NCBI GenBank assembly: GCA_043813895.1
Contig: JBDRKQ010000161.1
Coordinates: 1-18,438, forward strand
DNA length: 18,438 bases
From: CAZTAR01 sp043813895
GTDB taxonomy: Bacteria > Planctomycetota > Phycisphaerae > UBA1845 > UTPLA1
Reading direction: 5' to 3'
Below, in pieces: positions 1 to 7,766 of the stretch. A model generated the notes under the pieces. That model saw nothing but the letters and a program-made list of their open reading frames with translations. It had not been told where the DNA came from and did no database searches. Every line of letters begins with the position of its first letter. Within the stretch, counting starts at the first letter, position 1. The position numbers and the translations under genes were made by a program.

Positions 1-2
1 TC

Positions 3-131
3 CTGCGCGACGCCAAGGCGCGAACACAAGAAGCCCTCTTCAACGCCATCGCCTCCGCTCTGAACACCGTGACGCCTCAAGACGCGATGGGATGGTTCGC
101 ATCATGTGGCTATGTGCCACCTCATTATTAA
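3..131 (+). CDS. IS630-family transposase, C-terminal end (partial)
   Basis: This reading frame enters from outside the window and encodes 42 residues before a TAA stop. The pattern ARTQEALFNAIASAL, then VTPQDAMGWF and CGY, matches the usual C-terminal tail of IS630-type DDE transposases (recognition from family knowledge, no search run). The catalytic DDE residues would lie upstream and cannot be seen. It is too short to judge whether the element is intact. It overlaps the upstream part of the open frame of the next gene, which suggests that the insertion edge lies near here. No terminal inverted repeat could be assigned. Confidence 0.7.
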   Translation: MRDAKARTQEALFNAIASALNTVTPQDAMGWFASCGYVPPHY

Positions 132-340
132 AATGCTCTAATCTCGTGTTTATTGTTGTGGTTGGGCTTGGGGCGGCGATGCTTGGCTCTTTGGCGGGTT
201 TCATCACATGGAAGGCCGGACAACAGCAAGAATGGCTCGCTCAAGGCGCCTGCGGTCAATGCGGATACAGTTTGACAGGCAACACAAGCGGCATCTGCCC
301 CGAGTGCGGAACGCGGATTCCCGAGGACGCGCAGGAATGA
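92..340 (+). CDS. Small membrane-anchored zinc-ribbon protein (start uncertain)
   Basis: An 82-residue frame has one hydrophobic segment at about residues 18-40, followed by a four-cysteine zinc ribbon (C54, C57, C69, C72). The core CGYSLTGNTSGICPECG is a motif seen in very many small planctomycete proteins of unknown function. The first residues overlap the IS630 transposase end in another frame, so the ATG at 92 may be accidental. Later in-frame candidates are GTG at 146 and ATG at 179. I see no convincing ribosome binding site for the early ones; the ATG at 179 is preceded by a G-rich stretch, but starting there would cut the membrane segment short. The 5' part may have been replaced by the insertion element. 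The zinc-ribbon end looks intact. Function is unknown. Confidence 0.55.
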   Translation: MVRIMWLCATSLLKCSNLVFIVVVGLGAAMLGSLAGFITWKAGQQQEWLAQGACGQCGYSLTGNTSGICPECGTRIPEDAQE

Positions 341-363
341 CAGGAACTATCACCGACTGTTTC

Positions 364-416
364 GTCCCGGAGGGACATTTGACAATAGCCCAGCGATAAA
401 TCGCTGGGCTATTGTC
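364..416. repeat. Dispersed hairpin repeat (GTCCCGGAGGGAC plus 17-bp palindrome)
   Basis: A short inverted repeat (GTCCC/GGGAC, 364-376) is followed by a perfect palindrome at 381-416: two 17-bp arms starting GACAATAGCCCAGCG around a 2-base centre. This composite resembles repeats that recur between genes in planctomycetes and some other soil bacteria (established from memory, not searched). It could work as a terminator for the preceding plus-strand gene, but no clear T run follows. Short open frames across it are by-products of the repeat. Confidence 0.75.
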
Positions 417-436
417 ACTTTGCCCGGGGCATCGCC

Positions 437-532
437 GGGTGCCATGCTTTCACGCGACATTGTCGCGGGTAAGCATGTGGATGCCAGGGAAGACATGCCT
501 ACCCGGGCTTTGCCCGTGAAGGCATGGCACCC
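437..532. repeat. Double-stem hairpin repeat (GGGTGCCATGC ... GCATGGCACCC)
   Basis: Perfect 11-bp outer arms at 437-447 and 522-532 enclose two inner hairpins, one around CGCGACATTGTCGCG (453-467) and one around GGGCTTTGCCC. The fold is a cruciform-like stem with two loops. This is a second repeat family distinct from the one at 364-416. The rest of the 341-621 gap holds only a small palindrome at 550-563 (CGGGGGTTCCCCCG), which lies just past the stop of the minus-strand gene at 622 and might help to end its transcript. Confidence 0.7.
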
Positions 533-621
533 AACGCCACAGGAATCGCCGGGGGTTCCCCCGCGTGCCCATTGAGTTTCGTGGCCCATCAAGATTGGTG
601 CGAAAGCCGCGCACGCCGGTT

Positions 622-1047
622 CTACTTGGTGGGGGTTTGCACGAGTGACTCAAGTTCCGCCAGGCGGGACTGGTGCCCGGCCTGGATTCGGCCGATCAGG
701 GCGTCGGCATCGGCATTGCCCGTCGCGCCGGTCGTCTCGTAAAGGCGGATCAACTTCTTCTGCGCAGCGACCATCTTCGGGATCAGGAACGACAGATCGA
801 GATAGTGCATGCCGGTCGTGGCGGTGGTGCGGCGGGGTGTGACCGGGGCGCCTCGGAGCCGAACGATCATCTTGGCCAATTGAAGTTGGTTGTCCGTCTC
901 GGCGGCCACCATACGCTCGACGACCGTCTTCACGGCCACTTTTGAGCCTTCGACAAACGGATAAACTTCGCCGATCCGTTGGGCCAGGCTGGTGTATTCC
1001 GCGTCCAGCAGCCGGTTCAGTATCTCAATTGCCTTCTCGTCTGCCAT
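622..1047 (-). CDS. Ferritin-like small helical protein of unknown function
   Basis: A 141-residue protein is predicted to be nearly all helical, in four segments: about 3-27, 34-65, 80-108 and 113-136. The layout, with acidic residues E17 and E50 in the first two helices, recalls the ferritin-like four-helix fold. The usual ExxH metal motif of helix B is here E50-T-D-N53, and only H125 is a plausible ligand in the last helix, so a working di-iron site is doubtful. There is no signal peptide or membrane helix. The ATG is preceded by AAGAGG on the minus strand, only 3 bases away. It lies downstream of nuoN but behind 273 bp of repeats, so a shared transcript is uncertain. The fold call is inference; it could be another helical bundle family. 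Confidence 0.6.
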   Translation of the reverse strand: MADEKAIEILNRLLDAEYTSLAQRIGEVYPFVEGSKVAVKTVVERMVAAETDNQLQLAKMIVRLRGAPVTPRRTTATTGMHYLDLSFLIPKMVAAQKKLIRLYETTGATGNADADALIGRIQAGHQSRLAELESLVQTPTK

Positions 1048-1100
1048 AAGCCTCTTCGCATCTTAATGCAGTTCAGGTTCTTCCGTAGCGGCCGACGCCC

Positions 1101-1193
1101 AAGATCAGAGCCGCGCGCGTTAGCAAGCGGTCAGCTTTCGCCGAGATGGCCCTTTCATATGGACGATAACCGACTCCCTTACGGTCGCGGCTC
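1101..1193. repeat. Dispersed inverted repeat (AAGATCAGAGCCGCGCG type), copy 1
   Basis: The left part reads AAGATCAGAGCCGCG and runs on to AGCAAGCGGTCA (1101-1133). The right part, 1170-1193, contains CGACTCCCTTACGGTCGCGG and ends in CTC, so GAGCCGCG (1109-1116) pairs with CGCGGCTC (1186-1193). A close second copy lies in the nuoL-nuoM gap at 4695-4794. It forms part of the gap between the ferritin-like gene and nuoN. Confidence 0.7.
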
Positions 1194-1215
1194 AGCTTCG
1201 CAACTTGTGTTCCTC

Positions 1216-1302
1216 GTCGGCCACGGGGGGCCGACGCTACGATGCAACCCTCGCGTGCGCTTCGGGCTGGTGCGAACGTCCGACACGGGGGTCGGACGCT
1301 AC
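1216..1302. repeat. Two related hairpins, GTCSG(A/C)CACGGGGG type
   Basis: Two 25-base units share one plan: GTCGGCC-ACGGG-GGCCGAC-GCTAC at 1216-1240 and GTCCGAC-ACGGG-GGTCGGAC-GCTAC at 1278-1302. Each folds on itself, and the arms differ by compensating changes, so pairing is kept while sequence varies. They sit just past the nuoN stop codon (1321) and could cap the 3' end of the long nuo transcript. Confidence 0.7.
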
Positions 1303-1320
1303 ACTATTCCTCAAGGCGCT

Positions 1321-2997
1321 TTAGTGCGTTGCCGCCTTAATCGACGGTCTTGAATCTTCACTCAGTGCCGCCGTCTCGAAGGGACGAGCGGGCTGCCTCT
1401 CACCGGCGTCCGGCCGGACGACCCCGTACAGATTGCGCGCCCGTGCGTCGGACATTTCCTTCAGGTCGCCCGCCCAGATCGTGCCGGTCAGGAGGATGAT
1501 CGCCGCACAGACCCCCACCGCCGCACTGCCGAGCAGCGGCGCCCGGACAACCGGCTGTCCGTCATCCTGGAAGCACATGGCAAACGCCACTCGGGCATAG
1601 TAGTACAGGCTGAACAATGTATTGGCCACGGCGACGATGACGAGGAGCTTGCCCATCACGCCGCCCTCGAACAGGATCGCCAGGAGCCAGAACTTGGCGA
1701 TGAAACCGCCCGTCGGCGGCAGGCCCACCAGGCTGAAGAGGCACACGACCATCATCACCGTGAGCCAGGCGTTTCGCCGCCAGAGCCCGGTGAAGGCGTC
1801 GATCGTTTCCTTGCCCGTGGACCAATAGACCATCGCGATGCAGCCGAACGCGCCGAGATTCATCAGCAGGTAGACCGAGATGTAGAAGACGATTGCGCTG
1901 AACGACGGATGCACCTGGTCCGTGGGCACTCCCACGGGCCGCCAGACGATCGCGACGACCATGAGCATGTAGCCCGCGTGGGCGATCGAGCTGTAGGCCA
2001 GGAGCCGCTTGAGGTTCGTCTGGCGATAAGCGGAAAGGTTCCCGACCGTGCAGGTGACCGCCGCCATGATCGCGACTGCGACCATGACCCACTCGATCGC
2101 CGAGGGCGTATTCAATGATGACACGAGAACCGTGATGATCCGCAGCAACAGGCCGAGGCCCGCCGCCTTGCTCGCGACGCTCAGCCAGGTCGTGACCTCG
2201 ATCGATGCACCCTCGAACACGTCCGGGCACCAGAAGTGGAACGGCACCGCCGAGATCTTGAAGGCGATCCCCACGGTGAAGGCGAAAATCGACACGCCCA
2301 TCAGCAATGTCGGCCCCGCGCCGCCTGCCATTTCGCGGGAGATTCCCCGCCCGATCTGCATCAGGTCGAGCGTGTGATACTGGCCGTAGAGCAGCGACGC
2401 ACCGTAGATCATCGTCGCGCTCGTCACCGCGCCAAACAGGATGTACTTCAGCGAAGCCTCGGACGCCAACGGATACTTCTTGCGGAAGCCGGCGAGCGCG
2501 TAGGACGGCAGAGACGCCATCTCTACCGCCAGGATGATCATCAGCAGGTTGGCCGTGCTGACCATCAGCGCCATCCCGAACGCGCTACCCACCAGCAGGA
2601 CGAAAAACTCGGTCGCGTCGCGCTTACGGGAAAGCCTCTCCGGCAATCCCGCCTGCTGACCCAGGAACCACATACCGGTGATCAGGACGAGGAATACGCT
2701 GAGCAGGAAGATGAAGAAGTAGCTGAATTGGTCGGCCACGAGCATCGGCGCGGCGCTGTCGGGAGCGAGTCCGGACCAGTTTCCGCCATTGAGGTGCCCG
2801 GCCCCGCGAACACACAACCACGCTGTGAACACTCCCCCGGCGACGGCAATCCAGCCGCTGGCGCGCCAGTTTCTCCCGACAATCATCGCACCGATCAGCA
2901 AGGCGACAATCGTGCCGACCAGGCTCCATAGAGGGGCGAGCATGGTCAGCTCTTCCATGCTGGGCATCCACATATTGCCGGCATATGCAGCCACCAT
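1321..2997 (-). CDS. nuoN: NADH-quinone oxidoreductase subunit N
   Basis: This is one of the three Mrp-antiporter-like proton-pumping subunits in the membrane arm of complex I. The 558-residue protein (E. coli NuoN is 485) is polytopic throughout. The pump residues are visible: E159 in LAVEMASLPSYALAGF, K247 in FKISAVPFHFW and K277 in SVASKAAG. The extra length lies mostly in the N-terminal part and in a charged C-terminal tail (about residues 520-558) that has no membrane segment. The ATG at 2997 lies 3 bases past the nuoM stop. A good GGGAGG site within the nuoM end, about 8 bases upstream, supports this start and suggests coupled translation. It is the last gene of the cluster. Confidence 0.97.
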   Translation of the reverse strand: MVAAYAGNMWMPSMEELTMLAPLWSLVGTIVALLIGAMIVGRNWRASGWIAVAGGVFTAWLCVRGAGHLNGGNWSGLAPDSAAPMLVADQFSYFFIFLLSVFLVLITGMWFLGQQAGLPERLSRKRDATEFFVLLVGSAFGMALMVSTANLLMIILAVEMASLPSYALAGFRKKYPLASEASLKYILFGAVTSATMIYGASLLYGQYHTLDLMQIGRGISREMAGGAGPTLLMGVSIFAFTVGIAFKISAVPFHFWCPDVFEGASIEVTTWLSVASKAAGLGLLLRIITVLVSSLNTPSAIEWVMVAVAIMAAVTCTVGNLSAYRQTNLKRLLAYSSIAHAGYMLMVVAIVWRPVGVPTDQVHPSFSAIVFYISVYLLMNLGAFGCIAMVYWSTGKETIDAFTGLWRRNAWLTVMMVVCLFSLVGLPPTGGFIAKFWLLAILFEGGVMGKLLVIVAVANTLFSLYYYARVAFAMCFQDDGQPVVRAPLLGSAAVGVCAAIILLTGTIWAGDLKEMSDARARNLYGVVRPDAGERQPARPFETAALSEDSRPSIKAATH

Positions 2998-3000
2998 CCG

Positions 3001-4617
3001 CTAGCCTCCCATTGCGACCATCGCGGTCCCGGCAGAATCCGTGATCAATGTCAGAAGGTCGCTCAACGTGCCGTTCATCAGGCCAAACGTGTACTGCGGC
3101 ATAATGCCCATGAAGATCGCCAACGCGCCCATGGGGATGAGGATCGCCGTCTCACGGGCAGTCGCATCCGGGAAGTGGGCATACTCCTCGCGAGCCTTGC
3201 CCAGGTACACCCGCTGAATCATCCACAGAATGTAGCCTGCTGTCAGGATCACGCCGAACGCCGCAATCACGGCCATCGGCATGGCCCAGGTGAAGTCGGC
3301 ATGTACTTCTTGAGCGTTGAACGTGCCGAGCAGCACCCAGATCTCACCGATGAAGCCGCACAGTGCCGGCAGACCCAGCGACGCGAAGAACCCCAGCGTC
3401 GCCAGCGAGCCGTACCGTGGCATCGACAGCCACAATCCGCCGAAGCGGTTGATGTCGCGATGGTGCGCGCGATCGTAAATCACGCCGACCAAGAAAAAGC
3501 ACATGGGGCTGGAAATGCCGTGCGCGAGTATCTGGAACATCGCCCCCTGGAAACCGGTCGTCGTCATGATCGCGATGCCGAGCAGAACGTAGCCCATGTG
3601 GCTGATCGAGCTATACGCGACGAGCCGCTTGAAGTCTGTCTGCGCCAGGCAGCACAATGCGCCATAGACGATGTTGATCACCCCCAGCGTCGCCAACGGG
3701 AAGGCCAGGGCATAGGCCGCGTCAGGGAAGATCGGGTAGCAAACCCGCAGGAAGCCGTATGCTCCCAGCTTCAGCAAGATGCCCGCCAGGATCATCGAGA
3801 TCGGCGTCGGAGCCTCGACGTGCGCGTCGGGCAACCACGTATGGAACGGGAACACCGGTACTTTGATCATGAACGCAATGAACAACATCACGAACATCGC
3901 CGGCCCGAACTTCCAGAAGAGGAATGTTCGACTCGGATCGTTGAACACCGTGTGGATGGCGTCGTTGGTGGCGTATTCCAGCAGGTTGAAGGTGCCGACG
4001 CCGCCGAGCGCCTCGGCGCTTCCGAAGTACATCGCCAAGAGGGCGATGAGCATGAGCACCGAACCCGCAAGGGTGAAGAGGAAGAACTTGATCGCCGCGT
4101 ACTCCTTCCGCGGGCCTCCCCAAATTCCGATGAGGAAGTACATCGGCAGCAGCATGACCTCCCAGAAGATGTAGAACAGGAAGAAGTCCAGCGACGCGAA
4201 CGTCCCCAGCACGCCGGTCTCCAGCAGCAGGAACAACACGAAGTAGCCCTTGGCCCCGTGTTTGACCTTCCACTTGTCGAAGCCCCAGCTAGCCCACGCC
4301 GAGAGCCAGGTGATCAGCGTCGTCAGGATGATGAGTGGGAAACTGAGCCCGTCCAGACCGACGTGGTAGTTGATATGGAAGCTGCCGACGTCGATCCACG
4401 AGACGACATGCTCAAACTGCATGTTCTCGCCATAACCGTCGTTACACGCCCAGTACTCGCTCCCGGGCAGGAACGGTCCAAACAGGCTGCATGACAGGAT
4501 GAACACGAGGAACGTGAACACCCAGGTAATCGCGCGTGCCTGCCTGGCAGGTGCGACTAGCACGCACCCGATGCCGATGAGGGGCAGGAAGATGATCCAA
4601 TCAAGTATGTAGTCCAC
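3001..4617 (-). CDS. nuoM: NADH-quinone oxidoreductase subunit M
   Basis: This is the second antiporter-like proton-pumping subunit of the complex I membrane arm, 538 residues (E. coli 509). The family core is intact: E153 in FWEVMLLPMYFLIG, K252 in MIKVPVFPFHTWLPDAHVEAP and K283 in GILLKLGAYG, the residues of the half-channels and central axis. The start is GTG at 4617, seven bases after a GGGAG site; no upstream ATG in frame is better placed. A soluble-looking loop (about residues 205-232) between helices is slightly expanded. It is separated from nuoL by 242 bp of repeat DNA and followed by nuoN after 3 bp. Confidence 0.97.
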   Translation of the reverse strand: MDYILDWIIFLPLIGIGCVLVAPARQARAITWVFTFLVFILSCSLFGPFLPGSEYWACNDGYGENMQFEHVVSWIDVGSFHINYHVGLDGLSFPLIILTTLITWLSAWASWGFDKWKVKHGAKGYFVLFLLLETGVLGTFASLDFFLFYIFWEVMLLPMYFLIGIWGGPRKEYAAIKFFLFTLAGSVLMLIALLAMYFGSAEALGGVGTFNLLEYATNDAIHTVFNDPSRTFLFWKFGPAMFVMLFIAFMIKVPVFPFHTWLPDAHVEAPTPISMILAGILLKLGAYGFLRVCYPIFPDAAYALAFPLATLGVINIVYGALCCLAQTDFKRLVAYSSISHMGYVLLGIAIMTTTGFQGAMFQILAHGISSPMCFFLVGVIYDRAHHRDINRFGGLWLSMPRYGSLATLGFFASLGLPALCGFIGEIWVLLGTFNAQEVHADFTWAMPMAVIAAFGVILTAGYILWMIQRVYLGKAREEYAHFPDATARETAILIPMGALAIFMGIMPQYTFGLMNGTLSDLLTLITDSAGTAMVAMGG

Positions 4618-4694
4618 GGCTCAACTCCCGCGATTTCTTCTGGCCGACGGCAACAAGTTTGCCGTTTCTCAACTCTTCGCCATCTGTCGCGGCC

Positions 4695-4851
4695 AAGATC
4701 AGAGCCGCGCGTGTCAGCAAGCGGTCATCTCACGAACGCATCGGTCTTCCCGACGAACGCCTACCCCTCCCTCACGGTCGGGGTTCTGATCTTGCCAACC
4801 CGTCTCCAAACACATCGCTTGCACTGGGTGCCACTGGCGGCTCGTCCGCCA
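4695..4851. repeat. Repeat cluster in the nuoL-nuoM gap
   Basis: The 242-bp gap between nuoL and nuoM holds two repeats and no gene. Positions 4695-4727 repeat the AAGATCAGAGCCGCGCG unit seen at 1101, and 4782-4794 (GGTTCTGATCTTG) pairs back to its start with one mismatch. Positions 4828-4851 are a left-half copy of the GTGCCACTGGCGG hairpin found whole at 12011 and 18006. A gap of this size inside a nuo operon is unusual; the repeats may affect mRNA processing or the relative yield of nuoM and nuoN. Confidence 0.7.
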
Positions 4852-4859
4852 ATGTCCTG

Positions 4860-7373
4860 TTACCCTCCGCTCGGAGGGTTCAACGAGTCCCACACCGCAT
4901 GGAATCCGGTCGCGATCTGGTCGAAGAAAAGCACAAACAACAACGCCACCGCCACACTTCCGGTCGTCAGCAGCACATAGCCTCTGATGCGGCCGCTTTG
5001 CGGTCGGCGGATTTCTGTCCCGATATCCAACGTAAGGCCGGCCAGGCCGTTGGCGATTCCATCCACCAGGCCGAAGTCCGTTCTTTCGACCGGCATGTCG
5101 AGCTGCCGGCCGGTGAAGATGCCGATGCCTCGCGTAATATGCGCCGAGAGATTCACGAGCCCGTCAACGGCCACCTTGTCAAACAGCATCATGATCCGCC
5201 CGAAGATCACCGTGCCCGCCACGAGCACGGTGTTGTACACGTGGTCAAAGTAGAGCTTCTGTTCGAGTGCCCTATGGAGCAGGTTGAGCGGGAAGATGCG
5301 TTTCAAACGCCCCGCGAATCCCAGGCCGCCGAAGTAGATTGCGCAGGCGAACCCCATGCCGATGATCCATGCGAAGCCGACCAGCTTGCCCAACGCGGCG
5401 TGCGGATTGTGGCCCTCGGTATGCGTGAGGGTCATCATCGCGCCGTCGCCCGCCTCGGCGATGCCGTGCGCTGCGCCGTCAAAGGCGACGATCGTCGGCG
5501 AATCGCTCGCAACGGCCGCGGCATTGTCGATCAAAGGCCGGAAGACGAAGTAACTGCAAAAGACGGTACCGCCCGCCAGAACCACCAGCGGCACGAACAT
5601 CTTCCAGTTTTCGTGGGCGTGGTCGTACACATGCTCGTCACGCGGCTTGCCGCAGAACGTCAGCCACCAGCACCGCATCATGTAGAACGGGGTGACGTAG
5701 GCGATGATGATCGGCAGCCAGAACATCCACTTCGGCAGGGCGGGCAGCGTGGCGGCAATCTTCTGCTTCGCCGGTGTTCCCGTCGCATCATGACCGCTGC
5801 CACCGTGCGGAGCGCCATGGCCGGCTTGGGCCAATAGCGAATTGCGAATAGCGAATTGCGAATGGCTGTCGCCAGTGTCGGACGCCAGCCGAATGCTGGG
5901 CGCACGCTCGTCTGTTTTTTCGCTATTCGCAGCGACGTGCTTATGCACGTCGGTGTCGTGCGCCGCCGGCAGGTTGTACGCCCGCTCGTACGCCACGGCC
6001 AGGATTTCGTCTTTGCTGAAGAAACCGCCCAGCCCGAAGTGCGTGAACGGAATGCCGAACCCGGCGATCGCCAGGACGCCGACGAAGAACGTCCAGCAGG
6101 TGAACGGCATCTTCTTACGCAGGCCGCCCATCTTCGTGATGTGCTGCTCGTGGTGGCAGCCCTCGATCACCTGGCCGGAGCAGAGGAACAGCATCGCCTT
6201 GAAGAAGGCGTGCGTCATCAGGTGGAAGAGTGCCGCGACCCACGCCCCGCAGCCCATGCCGAAGATCATGTAGCCGAGCTGGCTCAACGTCGAATAGGCC
6301 AGCACCTTCTTGATGTCCGTCTGCACGACGGCGATAAGTGCCGTGATGGTCAGCGTGATGCAGCCGATGACCGCGACAAACATCTGCGCCTCGGGCGTCA
6401 GCAGCCGGAATACCCGGGCGACCAGATACACGCCCGCGGCCACCATCGTGGCGGCATGGATGAGCGCGCTGACCGGCGTGGGGCCCGCCATCGCGTCCGG
6501 CAACCAGACATGCAACGGGAACTGGGCGCTCTTACCCATCGCCCCGCAAAACAGGCCGATGCCCATCAGTGTGGCCAAGCCTATGCCGGAGAGCATGATC
6601 GGATTCATCTCGGCGCTCTCCAGGCCGAACATCTCGGAGATGTTCAGCCCCTTGAAGATGCCGACACTCTCGGCAGGATCGAAATGTGCGGCTGCACTGA
6701 CATTGAAGTCGTGCGCGAAAGCCGCCGCCGCCTGATCCAAATCGAACGTACCGAGATAGAGCACGACCAGGGCCAGGCCGATGATGAAACCGAAGTCGCC
6801 TACACGGTTCGTCACGAAGGCCTTGATCGCCGCGTCGCTGGCGAACTTCTTATCGAAGTAGAAACCGATCAGAAGGTAGCTACACAGGCCGACGAGTTCC
6901 CAGAAGATGAACAGGAACAACAGGCTGCTGCTGACGACCAAGCCCAACATGCTGAATGCGAACAGCGAAAAGTAGCAGAAGAACCGGTGGTACTTGCACC
7001 GGCCGTCAATCTCGTCACTGTGCCCCTCCATGTAGCCGATGCTGAAGAAGAAGATGCAGGACGAGACGAACGTCACCATGAAAAACATGATGACGGTGAG
7101 GGAATCGAGCTTGACGCCGACATCGATGGAGATGTCGCCCATCGAGCCCCAATGATAACGGTAGGCGTTATCCGTAAGCTCCTGTCGGGCCTCGTTGTCC
7201 AGGCCGTGCCAGCCGACCAGCACGTAGAGCGATAGGAGACAACTGATCGCGATTGCGGCGAACGCCACGTAGGACGCCCGTGGCTTGCCGATCCGGTGGC
7301 CGAACAGCGCAAGGATCACGAAGCTGATCAGCGGGACGACGACGCCAATGGCTAGGGCTGTTTGATAATCCAT
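4860..7373 (-). CDS. nuoL: NADH-quinone oxidoreductase subunit L
   Basis: This is the distal antiporter-like proton pump of complex I, with the lateral helix at its C-terminus. It is 837 residues against about 613 in E. coli. The core is intact: E159 in IFWELVGLCSYLLIG, K281 in GKSAQFPLHVWLPDAMAGPTP and H306 in ALIHAATM. Extra length comes from a loop at about 211-260, a long hydrophilic loop after FFSKDEI (about 449-555), and a loop near 610-640. The second loop contains repeat-like DNA (5833-5930). The loop lies between helices about 12 and 13 on the membrane surface, where NuoL length varies, so the protein probably still works. The ATG at 7373 has only a weak ribosome site. Confidence 0.96.
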   Translation of the reverse strand: MDYQTALAIGVVVPLISFVILALFGHRIGKPRASYVAFAAIAISCLLSLYVLVGWHGLDNEARQELTDNAYRYHWGSMGDISIDVGVKLDSLTVIMFFMVTFVSSCIFFFSIGYMEGHSDEIDGRCKYHRFFCYFSLFAFSMLGLVVSSSLLFLFIFWELVGLCSYLLIGFYFDKKFASDAAIKAFVTNRVGDFGFIIGLALVVLYLGTFDLDQAAAAFAHDFNVSAAAHFDPAESVGIFKGLNISEMFGLESAEMNPIMLSGIGLATLMGIGLFCGAMGKSAQFPLHVWLPDAMAGPTPVSALIHAATMVAAGVYLVARVFRLLTPEAQMFVAVIGCITLTITALIAVVQTDIKKVLAYSTLSQLGYMIFGMGCGAWVAALFHLMTHAFFKAMLFLCSGQVIEGCHHEQHITKMGGLRKKMPFTCWTFFVGVLAIAGFGIPFTHFGLGGFFSKDEILAVAYERAYNLPAAHDTDVHKHVAANSEKTDERAPSIRLASDTGDSHSQFAIRNSLLAQAGHGAPHGGSGHDATGTPAKQKIAATLPALPKWMFWLPIIIAYVTPFYMMRCWWLTFCGKPRDEHVYDHAHENWKMFVPLVVLAGGTVFCSYFVFRPLIDNAAAVASDSPTIVAFDGAAHGIAEAGDGAMMTLTHTEGHNPHAALGKLVGFAWIIGMGFACAIYFGGLGFAGRLKRIFPLNLLHRALEQKLYFDHVYNTVLVAGTVIFGRIMMLFDKVAVDGLVNLSAHITRGIGIFTGRQLDMPVERTDFGLVDGIANGLAGLTLDIGTEIRRPQSGRIRGYVLLTTGSVAVALLFVLFFDQIATGFHAVWDSLNPPSGG
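5833..5930. repeat. Repeat-like insertion inside nuoL
   Basis: The 14-base unit AATAGCGAATTGCG occurs twice in tandem (5833-5846, 5847-5860). GCGAATAGCGAA (5844-5855) has an exact inverted copy, TTCGCTATTCGC, at 5919-5930. Between them lies GTGTCGGACGCCAG-type sequence like the intergenic hairpins elsewhere in the window. On the nuoL strand the block encodes about residues 481-514, including HSQFAIRNSLLAQ, and keeps the frame open. Such sequence is normally found between genes, so this appears to be an element that landed in a tolerant loop. Confidence 0.65.
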
Positions 7374-7421
7374 CTCGACAAGTCAACCCGTCAAAGAGTC
7401 AGAATCTCACTTGCTGGCGGC

Positions 7422-7733
7422 CTATAGCCGCAACTCGTCTCCCCGATCCACGTCAACCGTCTGTCGGGTGTTGTAGAAGTTCAGGAAGATCGCGATGCCG
7501 ATCGCCGCTTCCGCGGCAGCCAGCAGGATGACGAACAGGGCGAAAATGTGCCCGTCTATGGAGGCGGCCTGGTACTTGCTGAACGCCAGCAGGTTGATGT
7601 TGGCCGCATTCAGCGCTAGCTCTATGCCGATCAGAATTCCGATGGCATTCCGCTTGGTCACCATGCAGAGAATCCCCATCGAGAAGATCAACGCGGAGAG
7701 TACCAGATAATGATGCAGACCTATGTCCAACAT
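7422..7733 (-). CDS. nuoK: NADH-quinone oxidoreductase subunit K
   Basis: This is a small three-helix subunit of the complex I membrane arm, at the standard family length (103 residues, E. coli 100). Both conserved membrane glutamates of the hydrophilic axis are present: E38 in LIGIELALNAANINL and E75 in LAAAEAAIGIAIFL. The ATG at 7733 is preceded by AGGG four bases upstream. It lies 33 bp after nuoJ and 48 bp before nuoL, in the conserved J-K-L order. Confidence 0.97.
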   Translation of the reverse strand: MLDIGLHHYLVLSALIFSMGILCMVTKRNAIGILIGIELALNAANINLLAFSKYQAASIDGHIFALFVILLAAAEAAIGIAIFLNFYNTRQTVDVDRGDELRL

Positions 7734-7766
7734 GATGCCCTGTTCCAGAATCTCCGGTTACACCGG

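Noticed and set aside
350..742. Short overlapping frames through 350-742 on both strands
   Set aside because: They read through the hairpin repeats and the ferritin-like gene; frames like FVPEGHLTIAQR are typical spurious products of such repeats.
5820..5940. Frameshift or assembly error in nuoL at the repeat block
   Set aside because: The frame stays open on both sides, and the NuoL helices after the block (WLPIIIAYVTPFYMMR onward) are in the same frame, so it is an in-frame insertion.
3175..7235. Long plus-strand open frames opposite nuoM and nuoL (3175-4494, 4659-5837, 5856-7235)
   Set aside because: Their products are rich in Arg, His, Glu and Asp without motifs, as expected for the reverse of hydrophobic membrane genes.
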